Source of the DNA: Puccinellia tenuiflora
Taxonomy: Eukaryota; Streptophyta; Magnoliopsida; Poales; Poaceae
Reading direction: 5' to 3'
Length of the DNA stretch: 64,000 nt
Assembly (NCBI GenBank): GCA_012064385.1
Contig: QRDG01000533.1
Location: forward strand, 991,429-1,055,428
Positions 34,751 to 45,887 of this stretch are shown here, piece after piece. Each line of letters begins with the position of its first letter. Position 1 is the first letter of the stretch. Made by a program: the position numbers and the translations under genes. Below the pieces are notes generated by a model that was given only the letters and a program-made list of their open reading frames with translations, searched no databases and was not told the origin of the DNA.

Positions 34751-35211
34751 TGACGAGGTTAGGGCTCGGCAAATCCCTGGGTTGAGCACCCCGGGTTGAT
34801 TGAAGGGGAGAGAGATGAGCGCTGGTGATCACGACGGCTAACAGGCGAGGTTTTACCCAGGTTCAGGCTCCCGGAGGATAACACCCTACTTCCTGCTTGT
34901 TTGGTATTGATGCTGAGCGTGGCTATAATGGCGAGATGGCGATCTCGCTAGGGTTTTAGCTGGCGGCTATGAGCTGGTGTTCGCTAGTTGCTTAGTTGCC
35001 CTAGACGAGGGACCCTCCCAGCCTTTATATGATAGGCTGGGTCTCGGGTGAACGGTGCCGATGGCACTTACAAGACGATGACCTACGTCGACTATCCTGG
35101 GCCGCACATCGTCCTTCTTGGGCCTCCTTTGGGCCCTCGCCATAGGGTTGATGGACTTGGCGTGACCCAGGTATCACCACCGTGGGGTAGTCAAAGAGTA
35201 ACCCCACGACA
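34751..35211 (-). repeat. 5' LTR of the Tat element
   Basis: 461 bp, TGACGAGG...CACGACA on the plus strand, beginning TGTCGTGG on the minus strand. The left boundary is set by the primer site. The right boundary is set by the return of Reina-like integrase-proximal pol sequence at 35212. No coding. Confidence 0.82.
35017..35041 (-). promoter_or_regulatory. Core promoter of the Tat LTR with palindromic TATA box
   Basis: The minus strand has ATATAAAG (35023-35030). The TATA box is the loop of an inverted repeat: CCCAGCCT (35017-35024) pairs with AGGCTGGG (35034-35041). Transcription toward gag is expected to start about 25-30 bases lower. Confidence 0.6.
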
Positions 35212-38200
35212 TATCAGAAGGAGTAATTGCCAATTGCTGCAACAGGTTCTGAGCAACAACATCTTGTTGATATGCATCCATGATAGTTACTAACCACACA
35301 GGTTGACAGTAGGATATGGCAAACGATTGTGTCTCTGGATGTGGCCGTCGGGATAAGGCGTCTGCTACTCGGTTTTCACTACCCTTCTTGTACACAATTT
35401 TGTATTGAAGACCTAGGAGTTTAGTGAAAACCTTATGCTGCCAAGGAGTGTGCAATCTCTGATCAGACAAATGAGCCAGACTAGCATGGTCAGTTCGAAT
35501 CAGAAATTCAGCATGTTGAAGGTAAGTACGCCACTGTTCCACTGCCAGCAAAATAGCCATGTACTCCTTTTCATAGGTGCACAATCCACGGTTGCGGGGG
35601 CCCAAAGCTTTACTAACAAATGCCAATGGCTGTTCTTTCTGTAGTAACACAACACCAATACCCACATCACAAGCATTAGTCTCAATAACGAAGGGTAGTG
35701 CAAAATCTGGCAAGGCTAACACGGGTGCTGAAATCAGTGCAGCTTTAAGAGTGTCAAAGGTTGTTTGTGTTTCAGAGGTCCATATGAAAGGTGTATTCTT
35801 ATGCAATAACTGAGTTAGTGGCCTGCTAATAGAAGCATAGTTACTGACAGATTTCCTGTAATAACCAGTCATGCCCAGGTAACTGCATAATTGTTTAGCA
35901 TCCACTGGTACAGGCCAATCTTTGACTGCACTAATTTTTTCTTCATCAGTCGCCACACCTTGCTCAGAGATAACATGCCCTAAATATTTGATGCGTGATT
36001 GTGCAAACTCACATTTGGACAGTTTCACCTTCCAATGGTTATCAGCTAGCAATTGCAGTACTTGGCGCAAATGAGTCAAATGGTCACTGTAATTCTTACT
36101 GTAGATGAGGATATCATCAAAGAAAACTAGGGCACACTTACGCAGTAATGGTGCCAAAGTTCTGTTCATCTCAGCTTGGAAGGTAGCAGGAGCACCAGTC
36201 AGTCCAAATGCCATAACAGTAAATTCATAGTGGCCATTGTGCGTATGAAAAGCAGTTTTATATTCATCACCTTCTGTCAACCTGATTTGATGATATCCTG
36301 CTCTAAGGTCGAGCTTGGAAAAACAACTAGCTCCATGTAATTCATCTAATAGCTCGTCAATTACAGGCAAGGGATATTTACTCTTGACTGTTAATGCATT
36401 TAGGTGCCTATAATCAACACAAGGACGCCATGACTGATCTTTCTTGCTGACCATTAACAAAGGAGATGCAAAACTGCTACTGCTAGGTCTGATGACACCT
36501 AACTGTAGCATTTCTGAAACTTGCTTCTCAATTTCTGTTTTCAGGGCTGGTGCAAACCTGTAAGGTCTGATCTGGACTGGTCTAACTCCTGGTAAAAGTG
36601 GTATTGAATGGGACACTTGTCTCTTTGGAGGCAACCCAGTTGGTTCAGAGAAAACTTGAGGAAATGCATCCAACAACTCCTGAATTTCCACTGAAATTTT
36701 ACTAGCTGATTCTGTAGTTTCAGATATTAACTGTAGCTGAATTACTGTACAAGAGAATTCAGAGGGCAACTGCCCTTGTAAACAAATCCACTTGTCATGA
36801 TATTGGAAGGCCAACCACTTCTGACTCCAATCCACAATCTGGGGACTATGAGAGGACAACCAATCCATTCCAAGTATGCCATCATAACCCTGTAGTGGAA
36901 GGACCTTGAATGGAGAACAAAATTCTTGGGAGCCACACTGCCAAGTACACTGAGGAATAAAATGAGTGCATTGTAGTACACCACCACCAGCCACCTTGAC
37001 TCTACGAGCAGAAGGCAACGCTTCACTGCCTTCAAGCTGTTTAGCTAGTAACACACTCAAGAATGAATTGCTGCTGCCTGAATCAAGCAAAAACACTGCT
37101 GTTTTGCCCTGCACTGAACAGTTCAGAATAATAGAGCATTCAGGTGCAACATCTTGCGAACAATCAACTGATAGAAGCATCAAGTCCATATCATCAGAGG
37201 CCGCTGAAGGGGAAGGAGGAGCTGACTCATCATGAGATTGGAAGAATTCCACCATTTCTTGCACCACATGCAGCTGAACTGTTGGCTGACATTTGTGTTC
37301 GCGTCCCCAGCGTTCTCCACAGGTGAAACATAATCCTTTTGCTCGACGATAATTTTTCAATGCAGTAAGCTTATCCTATGAAGAACGAACAGATTCAATC
37401 GTCTTCACACTGTCAAGGTTGCGACGATCTTCAGACGGACGAGAATGAAACTGGGATACAAATTGGTTTCTGCGGCTAGCCAAACTGTCAGACTGTTGTA
37501 TCTGCAAACCATCTCCTACTTCTTCCTGCACTAAAGCAATGGTATATGCTGTATCGAGGTTTTGCGGCAGTTGAACAGCTACGAGCACACGAACAGAGGG
37601 CTTGAGCCCGTCGATGAAACGAGTCACATAGTGTAGTTGATCAGGTTTATCCTCATAAGCAGCTAACTGATCAATCAATTCAGCAAAATGGTTGACGTAT
37701 TCTTCTACTGTCGATGTCTGTACTAGCTTATACAACTTCCTAATCAGAGACTGGTGTTGGTTGCGGCCAAAACGAATGACAACTTCCTGACTGAATTCCT
37801 TCCAAGTGTACTTACGAATTGACGACTGAATCGATGACAACCATCTGGCCGCAGGACCTTGAAACTGCAGAGATGCCAGCCTAACCCAGAGCGACGGTGC
37901 CGTGCCATACATCTCAAAGTAATCCTCACACTGAATTTGCCAGAGCTTCGGTTGTTCCCCATCGAATTTCGGTACATCCATCCGAGGCATGCGATGTTGG
38001 GAAGGTATATCAGCAGAATCATCATCCAATTCGAAGGAACGAGGAACAACTATATGGGATTGGTGAGATCGTATACCACTTGCCGGAGGCGGTATGTAGG
38101 GACCAGCGGCCCCTACGCCCGGCCTCCGTGTAGTCGTGGCACCGCGATGCCCGTCCGGGCCGGTCTCTGCGTCGCTCTCCGTGGTCCGGTGCAGATCGGG

Positions 38201-38482
38201 ATCCTCGGCGGCGGTGAGACCCACATGGATGTGAACCGCCTCCAAGTTCTGTTGGAGTGTCGCTTCCATGCCGTCGGCATACACTTGCATGTCCGCCTGT
38301 GCTCTGGAGGTGCAACTGCGGATCATGGGCTCGATGCGGCGCTCCATGGCCGAATCGATGGCTTCGCTGATGGAGGACGAGATCATGACGCGAAGATCCT
38401 GTTGCTGCTTCTCATGTCATGCCTCTGCCGCCTTCGCCACCGTGTCGTAGATCGCGTGACCTTCATCGGAGAGATTCTCCAT
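35212..38482 (-). pseudogene. gag-pol: Gag-pol of the Reina-like element with two stops, cut in pol
   Basis: One frame runs from ATG 38482 (MENLSDEGHAIYD) to the Tat insertion, broken by in-frame stops at 38417-38419 and 37376-37378. Gag capsid part: MPRMDVPKFDGEQPKLW and WLSSIQSSIRKYTWKEFSQE. Zinc knuckle: CFTCGERWGREHKC. Protease: FLLDSGSSNSFLS. RT: CVDYRHLNALTVKSKYPLP, LDLRAGYHQIRL and the catalytic FFDDILIYS. RNase H: VIETNACDVGIG has Asn in place of the first catalytic Asp, with EYMAIL and TDHASL intact. The reading frame is lost at 35211 where the Tat LTR begins, before integrase. This is a dead copy. Confidence 0.88.
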
Positions 38483-38557
38483 GGCTAGCGATCGAGCTCG
38501 CTCCGCCGCCACCTGAGATCTCATCGTCGCCAGAAAGGAAGATGGGGAAAAAAGTTT

Positions 38558-38573
38558 GGCTCTAGATACCAAA
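38558..38573 (-). other. Primer-binding site of the Reina-like element
   Basis: On the minus strand this reads TTTGGTATCTAGAGCC, touching the LTR end. It is a variant of the Met-tRNA site TGGTATCAGAGC with one extra base. Confidence 0.75.
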
Positions 38574-38903
38574 TGTTAAGATCACACTCATTGATCTCAC
38601 TATATCATCACCAATTGTTTACAGAGTTGGGGATTTGGTGTCTATGAATTCGAATTACACACTCTGTTCTTCAGGAAGACAGAGGAAAGGAAAGAACAGA
38701 GAAAGCAAGACAGGCCGAAGCCTTCTACCAATTTGTCACCGTCTTCTCTTGTCTGGGTTCTTCTTATAGTCGTGACCAATGCTTCATCGCCAGCTGTTCA
38801 GTGGGTCCAGGTATGAGCTGGGTAGCGTCTGCTTTCTTGACGCGCACGCTTCTCCCGTTCCGCCACTGCAGGTGGGTCCTCTCCCTCGGTGTGCTTGTTA
38901 ACA
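38574..38903 (-). repeat. 5' LTR of the Reina-like element
   Basis: 330 bp with matching ends TGTTAA...TTAACA. A minus-strand TATA-like CTATAAG lies at 38763-38769. Copia-type sequence resumes directly at 38904. Confidence 0.83.
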
Positions 38904-38945
38904 CGCGGCAGCAATACCGCAAGCAGCCATGGGACCCATAGCAGC

Positions 38946-39279
38946 TGTTGGAACAAAATCTTGTTATTGGTGTTAGGCGTATAGGAATAGACTAAGTTCT
39001 AGCTAGTTGTATGTGTGGAGTCGGCGACATGGCGCAGCGGCCGGATAAGCAGCACAACAGCGAGTGCAGTGAGCTGATGGGCAAGCCAGGAGATGAGTGC
39101 CGTGTACATACATTGCTAGTTTACTTAGTCAATAGTCAAGTGTTTAGGTAGTGGCTAGTTGCATGCATGCGAGTACTTGGCCTGGTCGTGTGTGGCCGTT
39201 GAGAAGTGCTGTACGTGAGCGTGTGTGTAGTTAGCTGGGAGTGGTTAGTGGATCAGTTTGTTAGTGCATGTGTGGGGTA
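38946..39279 (+). repeat. Copia-type LTR 1, left part
   Basis: It matches the first ~330 bases of LTR 3 (55353-55680). The match stops at GTGTGGGGTAG, where the inserted block begins. The preceding 42 bases (38904-38945) match the internal-region end before LTR 3 (55311-55352). Confidence 0.85.
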
Positions 39280-39901
39280 GCGGATGAATAATTTTCATAA
39301 GCAGCATTAAAAGACAGAGAATAATTTTCATAAACATTAGATGGTGCACCTAACAATACCAAAGATAAATTATTATATTACCTCACAGGAGACTCCTCAT
39401 ATACAAAATAGACCTAGAAAGCTAGCCGCAGATGGGCAGTGGCGAGTGAGTAAAGTAAAAACCCATTGTGTGACTGAATTAACAAAAGGGCATTTACAAA
39501 ATTCAGTTAAAAACAGAGCCTGATCCTCCAAGCAGAGGAACTTTGGAGAACATGTAAACCATGGATTGGAGTGTCTGAAGGGTAATTATAACTTCTAACT
39601 TTGGAGAACATGTACGCCATGACCGAATAATTTACATAAGCAGCAGCCGTATGCGAACCAAGAACTCGAGGACAACTAAAACGACAACTACAAACTACGT
39701 ACATGGAATTTTTATGACAATAAACTACATTACTACCCGCTATAAATTTATATGGACTAAAGAGAGGGGGATGGGGGTGGATGGGGGGGGGGGAGAGAGA
39801 TTATGCAGGATTGGGGGACTTACAGATGCTCATGGACACCTTTGATTCATCCGCTTCTGGAACTGGGGTCTGACTTGGTGGCGTGCATCTACTGGGGATT
39901 A
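39280..39901. other. Unassigned DNA left of the first CACTA element
   Basis: AT-rich, no ORF above chance. The phrase CTTTGGAGAACATGTA(A/C) occurs twice (39541, 39600), as does GAATAATTTTCATAA (39286, 39318). A poly-G run lies at 39780-39791. With 47458-51983 it forms one block of about 5.1 kb that interrupts Copia-type LTR 1. I see no terminal repeats that identify how it moved. Confidence 0.45.
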
Positions 39902-39925
39902 CACTACTAGGGAAATGGTCATTAG

Positions 39926-40165
39926 TGGCGCACCATTATTGGATTTCTGTGGCGCATCCAGGAAATGGGGGGATGCGCCACAGAAGTCTCGCCACTAAAA
40001 TGTATTTCTGTGGCGCATCCCCACAGTGCGCCACAGAAATACCGAGATTCTGTGGCGCACGAGGAAAAGTGCGCCACAGAAATATTTCTGTGGCGCATCA
40101 TCCACCAATGCGCCACAGAACTATATGCGCCACAGAAAAATAAAAAGATGCGCCACAGAATAATT
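39926..40165. repeat. Left subterminal repeats of CACTA 1
   Basis: About nine copies of TGTGGCGCA or TGCGCCACA occur, several in opposed pairs that would form small hairpins, for example around 40000-40040 and 40080-40125. The same motif fills the right end. Confidence 0.9.
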
Positions 40166-40438
40166 TAAATGTATTTTCAGTTTTCTGCTGCCTGCTGTAC
40201 AAATACCGGTATATTACAGAAAATACAGGTATATTACAGGAAACAGAAAATACAGGTATATCACATTACTTAGAGCCCGAGATACACAATTTTTACACAA
40301 GTACGATCCAAAAGTTCATCGTGTCACACAATAATTACAAGTGCCGAATTTTTAACATCGTTTTACACATTACAAAGGAATAGGTCACACCGCCTAACTA
40401 TGATCCGTGATGATGGTGAGGAAGAGCGGGGAGGACGA

Positions 40439-43400
40439 TCATGGATCCTTCTTCTTTGTCGGTGCCGGTAACGGTTTGCAGCCCTCTTTCGTCGTCCATG
40501 TCCTGGTGTCCAACTGAGCCTCTAGGATTTCTTCGATCTCCCTCTTAGGCAACCCTGTAGATGGATTGGGATATAAATAGATTGATTAATAATACAAATC
40601 TAAGTGGACAAGTCTATAATAAAGAAAACAAAGAAGCACTTATTGCTACCTCTGATGTTGTGTAAGGACCCCCGATGATTGGTGACATCTTCGACGATGA
40701 TTCGTGATAACTGCACCTGGATGCGATGGAAGTCTTCTCTAAGATCGGCATCGGTGATCGCCCCCGCACATTTGGTCCATTCTTGGAGGCTAGATGGCAA
40801 CTTCAATTTCTCAGCATCCCGGACAAACCCTTTAAGGTGATGGAGGGCGTAGAAGGCCTCCTTCACGCTGCCAGACTTCTGCTTGATGCAGCAGAACTCG
40901 GTCACATGCTTGAACCGGTGTGTGCCGTCATTGCTCAAAACTTGTTGCTTCTTTTCGAAGGGGCCTCCCTTTTTGGCGTAGCCCTCGAGAGCCTCATCGA
41001 GAACACCCTTTAACTTGGTGTAGTCTTTCTTCATATCCAAACTCCCCGAGTCGAGATAAGTGGCACTGGACCACCTCGGGTTCAGGACGACGAGTGTGCA
41101 GTACTTGTTCCTGCTCAACACAATTGAAACGAAATGTTGGAAAGGATCAGCAATGAAACAAATCTACAAGAAAGCATAAGTTACGACGGCAGCGAGCGGA
41201 TGTGTACTTACTCGGGAAAGAAAGGCAGAAGAATGTTGTTCTTCCTCTTGTTGGTCAGCATGAAACTCCGGAGGTACTCTATCGCCTTGGTCCGTGTCGC
41301 TGATCCTTCCACCAGCTGGCAGTCACGCATATAGTAGGGATCCGCTACCGCGACGGACTGGGTATTATCTCTCTTGATCTTCATCGACATATCAAGCGCG
41401 TATAGGCGGACCAAGTTATAGTCCAGCCGTCTAGAGTGAAAGAGATTGAAGACGTCCTCGTACGCGATGAAGAACGGATTCGCGGGGGCATCACAGATGA
41501 AGTCCAAGTCCATTGGCACCCTGACCGTGAACACCGGGTAATTTGGGTCCTTGTCTTGAATAAGGAGGCGCTCTAGCACCAAGACAGATTCATGCAAAGC
41601 GTGCATGGATCCACGTGCGAGGCAGAGTAGCTCCGGAGGCAGTATCGCTTTACCAGCTTCATGAACCCGGGTCAAGCCAACAATCGCACGGGGTGATACC
41701 GTGTCTTCATGACCCCGGATAGTCTTAGGAGCTGGCTGGCTCGCAGAGACGCCTGGCCCCCTCTTTCTCTTCTTGTTCTTGTTCTTCTTCTTCATCTCCG
41801 GGGATGGTGAGGGTGGTTGGGGTGCGGACTCCGGGAAAACCGTCTTACGTAGTGTACCAGGGCTGAAAATGGTAGACGGTAATTTGCGTGGAGGTTGATC
41901 GCCGGCCTCCGGAGGCGTGTCTTGAGATAAACCCTGGAAGTCCAGGCGCTGCGTGCATGTACTGGGACGAGCAGCTTGATCGCCTTGAGCGCGGAAGGGT
42001 TCTTCATCCACAGGAGGCATGTACATGTCCATGCTGGCACCAGTGTTGAGGTAGCCCTCGACGTCGACATTATCACCATCATCGTCGTTGGCACCAAGTT
42101 GAGGTGCATTGGCAGCGCCTTTGGATGGTTGCGGTACAGGCGCTCCCAACAGTTTTTGGTGGCGACTGCTGGTGGCGACGACCGTCGGTTCCTTCTGGGT
42201 GGCGGTGATGGCTGCAGGCTTCGAGGAGGGCCGAACGATCGGGGGCCTCGAGGGCCGAACGATCGGGGGCCTCGAGGTGGCGCCGGTGCTGCGCCTTAAC
42301 CCTAGAAGTCCAGTCCCAAGACGAATCTGGGTCTTCGGCCATGTCATCGGCCACTTGATGCAATCTTTAAGGACCATGTGTTCCTCGTCGGCTCCCGGAG
42401 GTTGAATGGGGGGCTCGACGTCGCGAAACTCAGGCACTATCGTAACCAACCTGACCCTCATCACGTCCTCGTCCATTTTACTGTGGTGCATATCGCGGCT
42501 CATTGGTTGTACGACAGTGCCCTGAGCACAGTCCTTCAACTCGCCGCCGGGCACCAACCTATGCAGTAGTATGCAAGGCATGTCCTGAGTCAAAACATGT
42601 TGGACATCATGAGATGGCAGTCATCATAGGCATAGTTATAGAAGATTCTGCGGACTAACTAATTAGTTACCTGGGTGATGGCGTCGAGCTCGGCAACTGT
42701 CGAGACAAGGGCGTCGGTGCCGGCGGCCTTCCTATCATTCTCCGGCCGCTCGGTTGCATTATGAAGAACAGCCGCCGCCGGCTGCGGCTCGATATCTTTC
42801 GCGGTAGGGGGCGTCGTTGCGTTGGGCTGTGGGGTCGTCAGGTCCGGCGACACGTTTTGGTTCATGGAGTTGCTGCCGCTGACGCTGGGCACGTATATCG
42901 GCCCCTGTCGACCAGCCGCATTCCAAGCAGCTAACCCCTCCACCAACCCAGGGGGTAAGAAACTTTTCAGCCTCTCGTCCACTAACCGCTCAACCGTGGT
43001 GGAGTCCACTTTTTGATTCTCCAGTGTCTCCACCTTTTTTCTTAGCTCCACAACCTCGGCTTTATCCTTACTTGGCCTCCTCCTCTCCTTTTTCGTCTCG
43101 GCGTCCGAGTGGTAGTAGTTGATGAACTTCATGCTCGTACCGAAGCCGGACACACGGCCAGCTGACGTCGGCGGCATCGACAGGGGCCTACCCTTGTAGG
43201 CGTTCGTCGCCCTGTTGAAAGTCGTGTCCCACGGCTCTGTCGACCCCTGGGACGACGGGCCGCCGGCCTCAGCGTCAGCCTTCAACTCTGCCTCCTGCAG
43301 ACAAATTAGGCATTAATTTATTTGGCTTCGTTATCTAACTAGATCAACGCAATGGACTTTGAGATATCCACGGTAATTAAATTCCTTACCAGATACTTCT

Positions 43401-44349
43401 CAAAATCCTTCACGGCGGTATCGTCGGTAACAAATTCCCCCGTGGTCATGTCCAGATAGTAGCGGGACCGGACAAAGAACCTCGTCTGCTCGTCCGTGAT
43501 TTTTTCCCACGGGTTCTCTTTTCCGAGACGTGCATACTCGGCATCCTCCTTGTCCCAAATGGGCTTCTTTCCTCGGTAACCGCCGCTTCCACAACGGTGG
43601 TTACCTATGTTTTGCTCCCGCATGTCCTTCCCCCACTTGGTCCATTTTTTAGCCTCCTCAGTTCTTAAGAACAACTTGAATTCCTCGAACTCTTCTTGGT
43701 CGAGCATCGGCTCTTTGGCTTTTATCTCCTGCCAGCTGAGACCCTTCTCAATCTTCCGCTTCACCCGGTGTTTCCAGCTGCTCAAGGCGGTGCTCATCTT
43801 TGAGATGGCTAAACTGTCCACCTTTTTGTTGAACGGCTCCGGGAATGTGTACCGTTGGTGAAGCTTCTGGAGGAGGACGTCGCGCAAAGCCTTATTGGCC
43901 GTGCTTCTGATGTCCTTCGTGTTGATGGACACGCTTTCCCGGAGGATGCACCCTAGTTGCATGCTGTACCCTTTGGCAGTGGCCTTAGGCGCCACTGGTA
44001 GGCCACTTGGCGTGACCTCGGTGAAATGGTCTGTGACGTTGGCGAGCACTTGAGGTGTCCTATCCCTCCTTTCCTTATTCTGCTTCGGAGCGGTCGGGTC
44101 GACACCACCATCCGTGTGGTCGCCGCCATCAGTGGTGTCATCCTCATGGCCGCCACTAGCAGCTCCATCGGTGGTTTCGGCGTCGTCGCCCTCCAGGGCG
44201 TCTTGCTCATCGTCAGCACGGTCGCCACTAGCAGCTCCGGCGGCGGCGGCCTCCTCCAACTCTTGGGACGCTTCCCAGAACGACTTGTTGGCGTCTCTAG
44301 CTATTTCTTCGACGCTCATCTTCTTAGAAGGTCCCGCGGAGTCCGACAT
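40439..44349 (-). CDS. Five-exon CACTA accessory protein: Transposase_24-like N-terminus, ULP-like C-terminus
   Basis: Exons 44349-43390, 43294-42671, 42584-41212, 41110-40650 and 40554-40439 all have GT-AG introns. Phases agree at each junction and give about 1177 aa with no stop. Residues ~1-120 are acidic and low-complexity. About 125-318 resemble the plant Transposase_24 domain (TFPEPFNKKVDSLAISKM, ENPWEKITDEQTRFFVRS). A coiled coil lies near 390-435 (VVELRKKVETLENQK), followed by a Pro-rich middle with a basic patch (KKKNKNKKRKR). Residues ~930-1110 resemble the Ulp1/C48 cysteine peptidase of CACTA proteins (LVVLNPRWSSATYLDSG). The usual His (GHW/GHY) reads KYC and the usual nucleophile Cys position reads VKEAFY, so proteolysis seems unlikely. 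Probably a nuclear helper for transposition. Confidence 0.72.
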
Positions 44350-44462
44350 GTTTGCACTTAATTAAAAAAAGACAAAAAGTTAGTACAACAGAAATATAAG
44401 AAAAAAAATCAATTAATTAAGTACTAGGATACCCCGGCCCATGCATTAGTCGCAATACCCCA

Positions 44463-44541
44463 TATGTCCCTTTTTTAGCAGAGTCATGCCAAAATTCACG
44501 AAAAATTTCGGCATGACCTTTGCTAAAAAAGGGACATATGG
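44463..44541. repeat. Perfect-arm hairpin upstream of the CACTA gene
   Basis: CATATGTCCCTTTTTTAGCA and the following AGTCATGCC..AAATT pair with AATTTCGGCATGACCTTTGCTAAAAAAGGG..ATATG. The arms are about 35 bases with a few mismatches around a short loop. A second small hairpin, TTGCCGGAACG/CGTTCCGGCAA, lies at 44553-44587. Both lie within 250 bases of the gene's ATG on its 5' side. Confidence 0.75.
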
Positions 44542-44654
44542 AGTACCCGAATTTGCCGGAACGGAAGTTAATCAACGTTCCGGCAATCTCAAGGGCCTCT
44601 CGGGGTACCTGCAAGCATTTCACAAAAAATCCACATCTCCGGCCGGCATCTCCA

Positions 44655-44745
44655 CGACACGATGGTCGGAGCACAAACAACCACAACAATCTCCACGACA
44701 CGATGGTCGGAGCACAACAACCACGACACGATGGTCGTGGACACA
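44655..44745. repeat. Short direct repeats ACGACACGATGGTCG
   Basis: Three copies of CCACGACACGATGGTCG(G/T) occur, two within the longer unit TCTCCACGACACGATGGTCGG followed by AGCACAA. They are in the probable 5' untranslated or promoter part of the CACTA gene. Confidence 0.7.
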
Positions 44746-44879
44746 TATCCTCATGCACATATACATCACCACATCCACATCCACATCGAGGGAGAGAGGA
44801 ACTACCTCGGGTAGGGAAGGGAGGCTCGGGTCCGAGATCGGCGTGGTGGAGGTGCTCCTCGTGGCGCTGCAATAAATTA

Positions 44880-45290
44880 ACAAAACCATGATTTAGCAAT
44901 TAACATAGTGGCAGTAGTACACCATAGCAATTAACATAGTGGCAGTAGCAATTTTTTTACAAGAAAAGCATTAGCAACTATGCATCAAGCAACTAGAGCA
45001 TTAGCAACTATGCAGCAAGCAACTAGAGCAAGCAAGCAACATAGTGGCAGTAGCAAGCAACAAAAAAATACAATAGCACTAGCACTAACTAGCACTAGCA
45101 CTAACCTAGCACTAGCACTAACCTAGCACTAACAGCAAGCAACTATGCACTAACCTAGAACTAGCAACTATGCACTAACCTAAACATCTACTGCATTTTT
45201 CCATATAACAACATATATCAAGCACCTAGCACTAACCTAAACATCTACTGCATGCACTAACATTTTTTTTTTCTCAATTTTTTCATCTCA
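44880..45290. repeat. Low-complexity AGCAACTA/CTAGCACTA repeats
   Basis: Repeats of AGCAACTATGCA, GCAAGCAACTAGAGC and CTAGCACTAGCACTAAC fill the stretch without any coding sequence. This is probably intron or leader sequence of the CACTA gene on the minus strand. Confidence 0.7.
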
Positions 45291-45299
45291 ACTAACAGC

Positions 45300-45725
45300 A
45301 GTTCGGTAGGGGAATTTCTACAAACACCTTGGGTGCAGCAGTTCGGTAGGGGAGGGAGGAGGGGGAAAGGAAGCACCTCGGGGAGGGGAGGGAGGGGAGG
45401 TTGTCGAGCGCGGTGTAGAGGTCGTCGCCGGTGTGGAGGGAAGGGAGGTGCGAGGGTGGGAGGTCTTCGTCGGCGGCGCCACGCGGGGGCCGAGTGTGCG
45501 GTTCGGGCAGGGGCGGTGCGGGCGTGGCGGTGGAGGTGCTCCTGGCCGTCAGTGGCGGGGCAGGTAGAGCGCGGTGGAGTGGCGGCGAGGACGTGCGGTG
45601 GTCGTCGAGCGCGCGGGCGGGAGCTGCCGGCGGCGAGGACGCGGTGGTGGTCGTCTCGAGAGCGCGCGAAAATTTGGGACTTAGCCGTTTTCGCGATGTG
45701 AGGGAGGCGCGTTGGCGGACCCACA
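45300..45725. other. GC-rich segment of CACTA 1, probable promoter/first untranslated exon
   Basis: Strongly GC-rich between AT-rich neighbours. The overlapping ORFs on both strands are Arg/Gly- or Pro/Ala-rich with no domain. Its position beyond the 5' side of the minus-strand gene and next to the subterminal repeats fits a promoter and leader. This is an inference from composition and position only. Confidence 0.4.
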
Positions 45726-45745
45726 TGTAAGTGGGCGCGATAGGA

Positions 45746-45870
45746 TTCTGTGGCGCACCGCGGGAAGGGTGCGCCACAGAAAGGAAGGATTCTGTGGCGC
45801 ACCGCGGGAAGGGTGCGCCACAGAAAGGAAGGATTCTGTGGCGCACTGTTGGAGGAGTGCGCCACAGAAA
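45746..45870. repeat. Inner right subterminal repeats of CACTA 1
   Basis: Three near-identical units of about 42 bp, each GATTCTGTGGCGCAC...GTGCGCCACAGAAA, so each unit is itself a small inverted repeat. They are separated from the outer cluster (47050-47420) by the AT-rich array. Confidence 0.9.
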
Positions 45871-45887
45871 TGCGCGATATTTTTTTT

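Larger units (their letters stand above)
24117..35211 (-). mobile_element. Tat-lineage Ty3/Gypsy element with two antisense genes, left end outside window
   Basis: Minus-strand order from the right: 5' LTR (34751-35211), primer site, gag, protease, RT, RNase H, a second RNase H, integrase, tandem repeats, then two plus-strand (antisense) genes where the 3' LTR side begins. The second RNase H after the usual one and the antisense gene near the 3' LTR are known traits of the plant Tat clade. The gag-pol reading frame is broken by several frameshifts, so the copy is dead. The Tekay-like element (ending 24116) cuts it inside the first antisense gene; the remaining 3' LTR must lie left of the window. 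Its insertion into the Reina-like pol at 35212 should give TSD TATCA, with one copy visible at 35212-35216. Confidence 0.88.
35212..38903 (-). mobile_element. Reina-like Ty3/Gypsy chromovirus, truncated by the Tat insertion
   Basis: The 5' LTR (38574-38903, 330 bp), Met-type primer site, gag, protease, RT and RNase H are present. Integrase and the 3' LTR are displaced beyond the Tat element, out of the window. The short LTR and the zinc knuckle form CFTCGERWGREHKC suggest the Reina clade. It was inserted into the internal region of the Copia-type element; the expected duplication CGCGG is visible at 38904-38908. Confidence 0.82.

Noticed and set aside
39926..40165. Short repeats with spacers resembling a CRISPR array
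   Set aside because: The motifs occur in both orientations at irregular spacing within CACTA ends of a plant genome. They are transposase-binding subterminal repeats.
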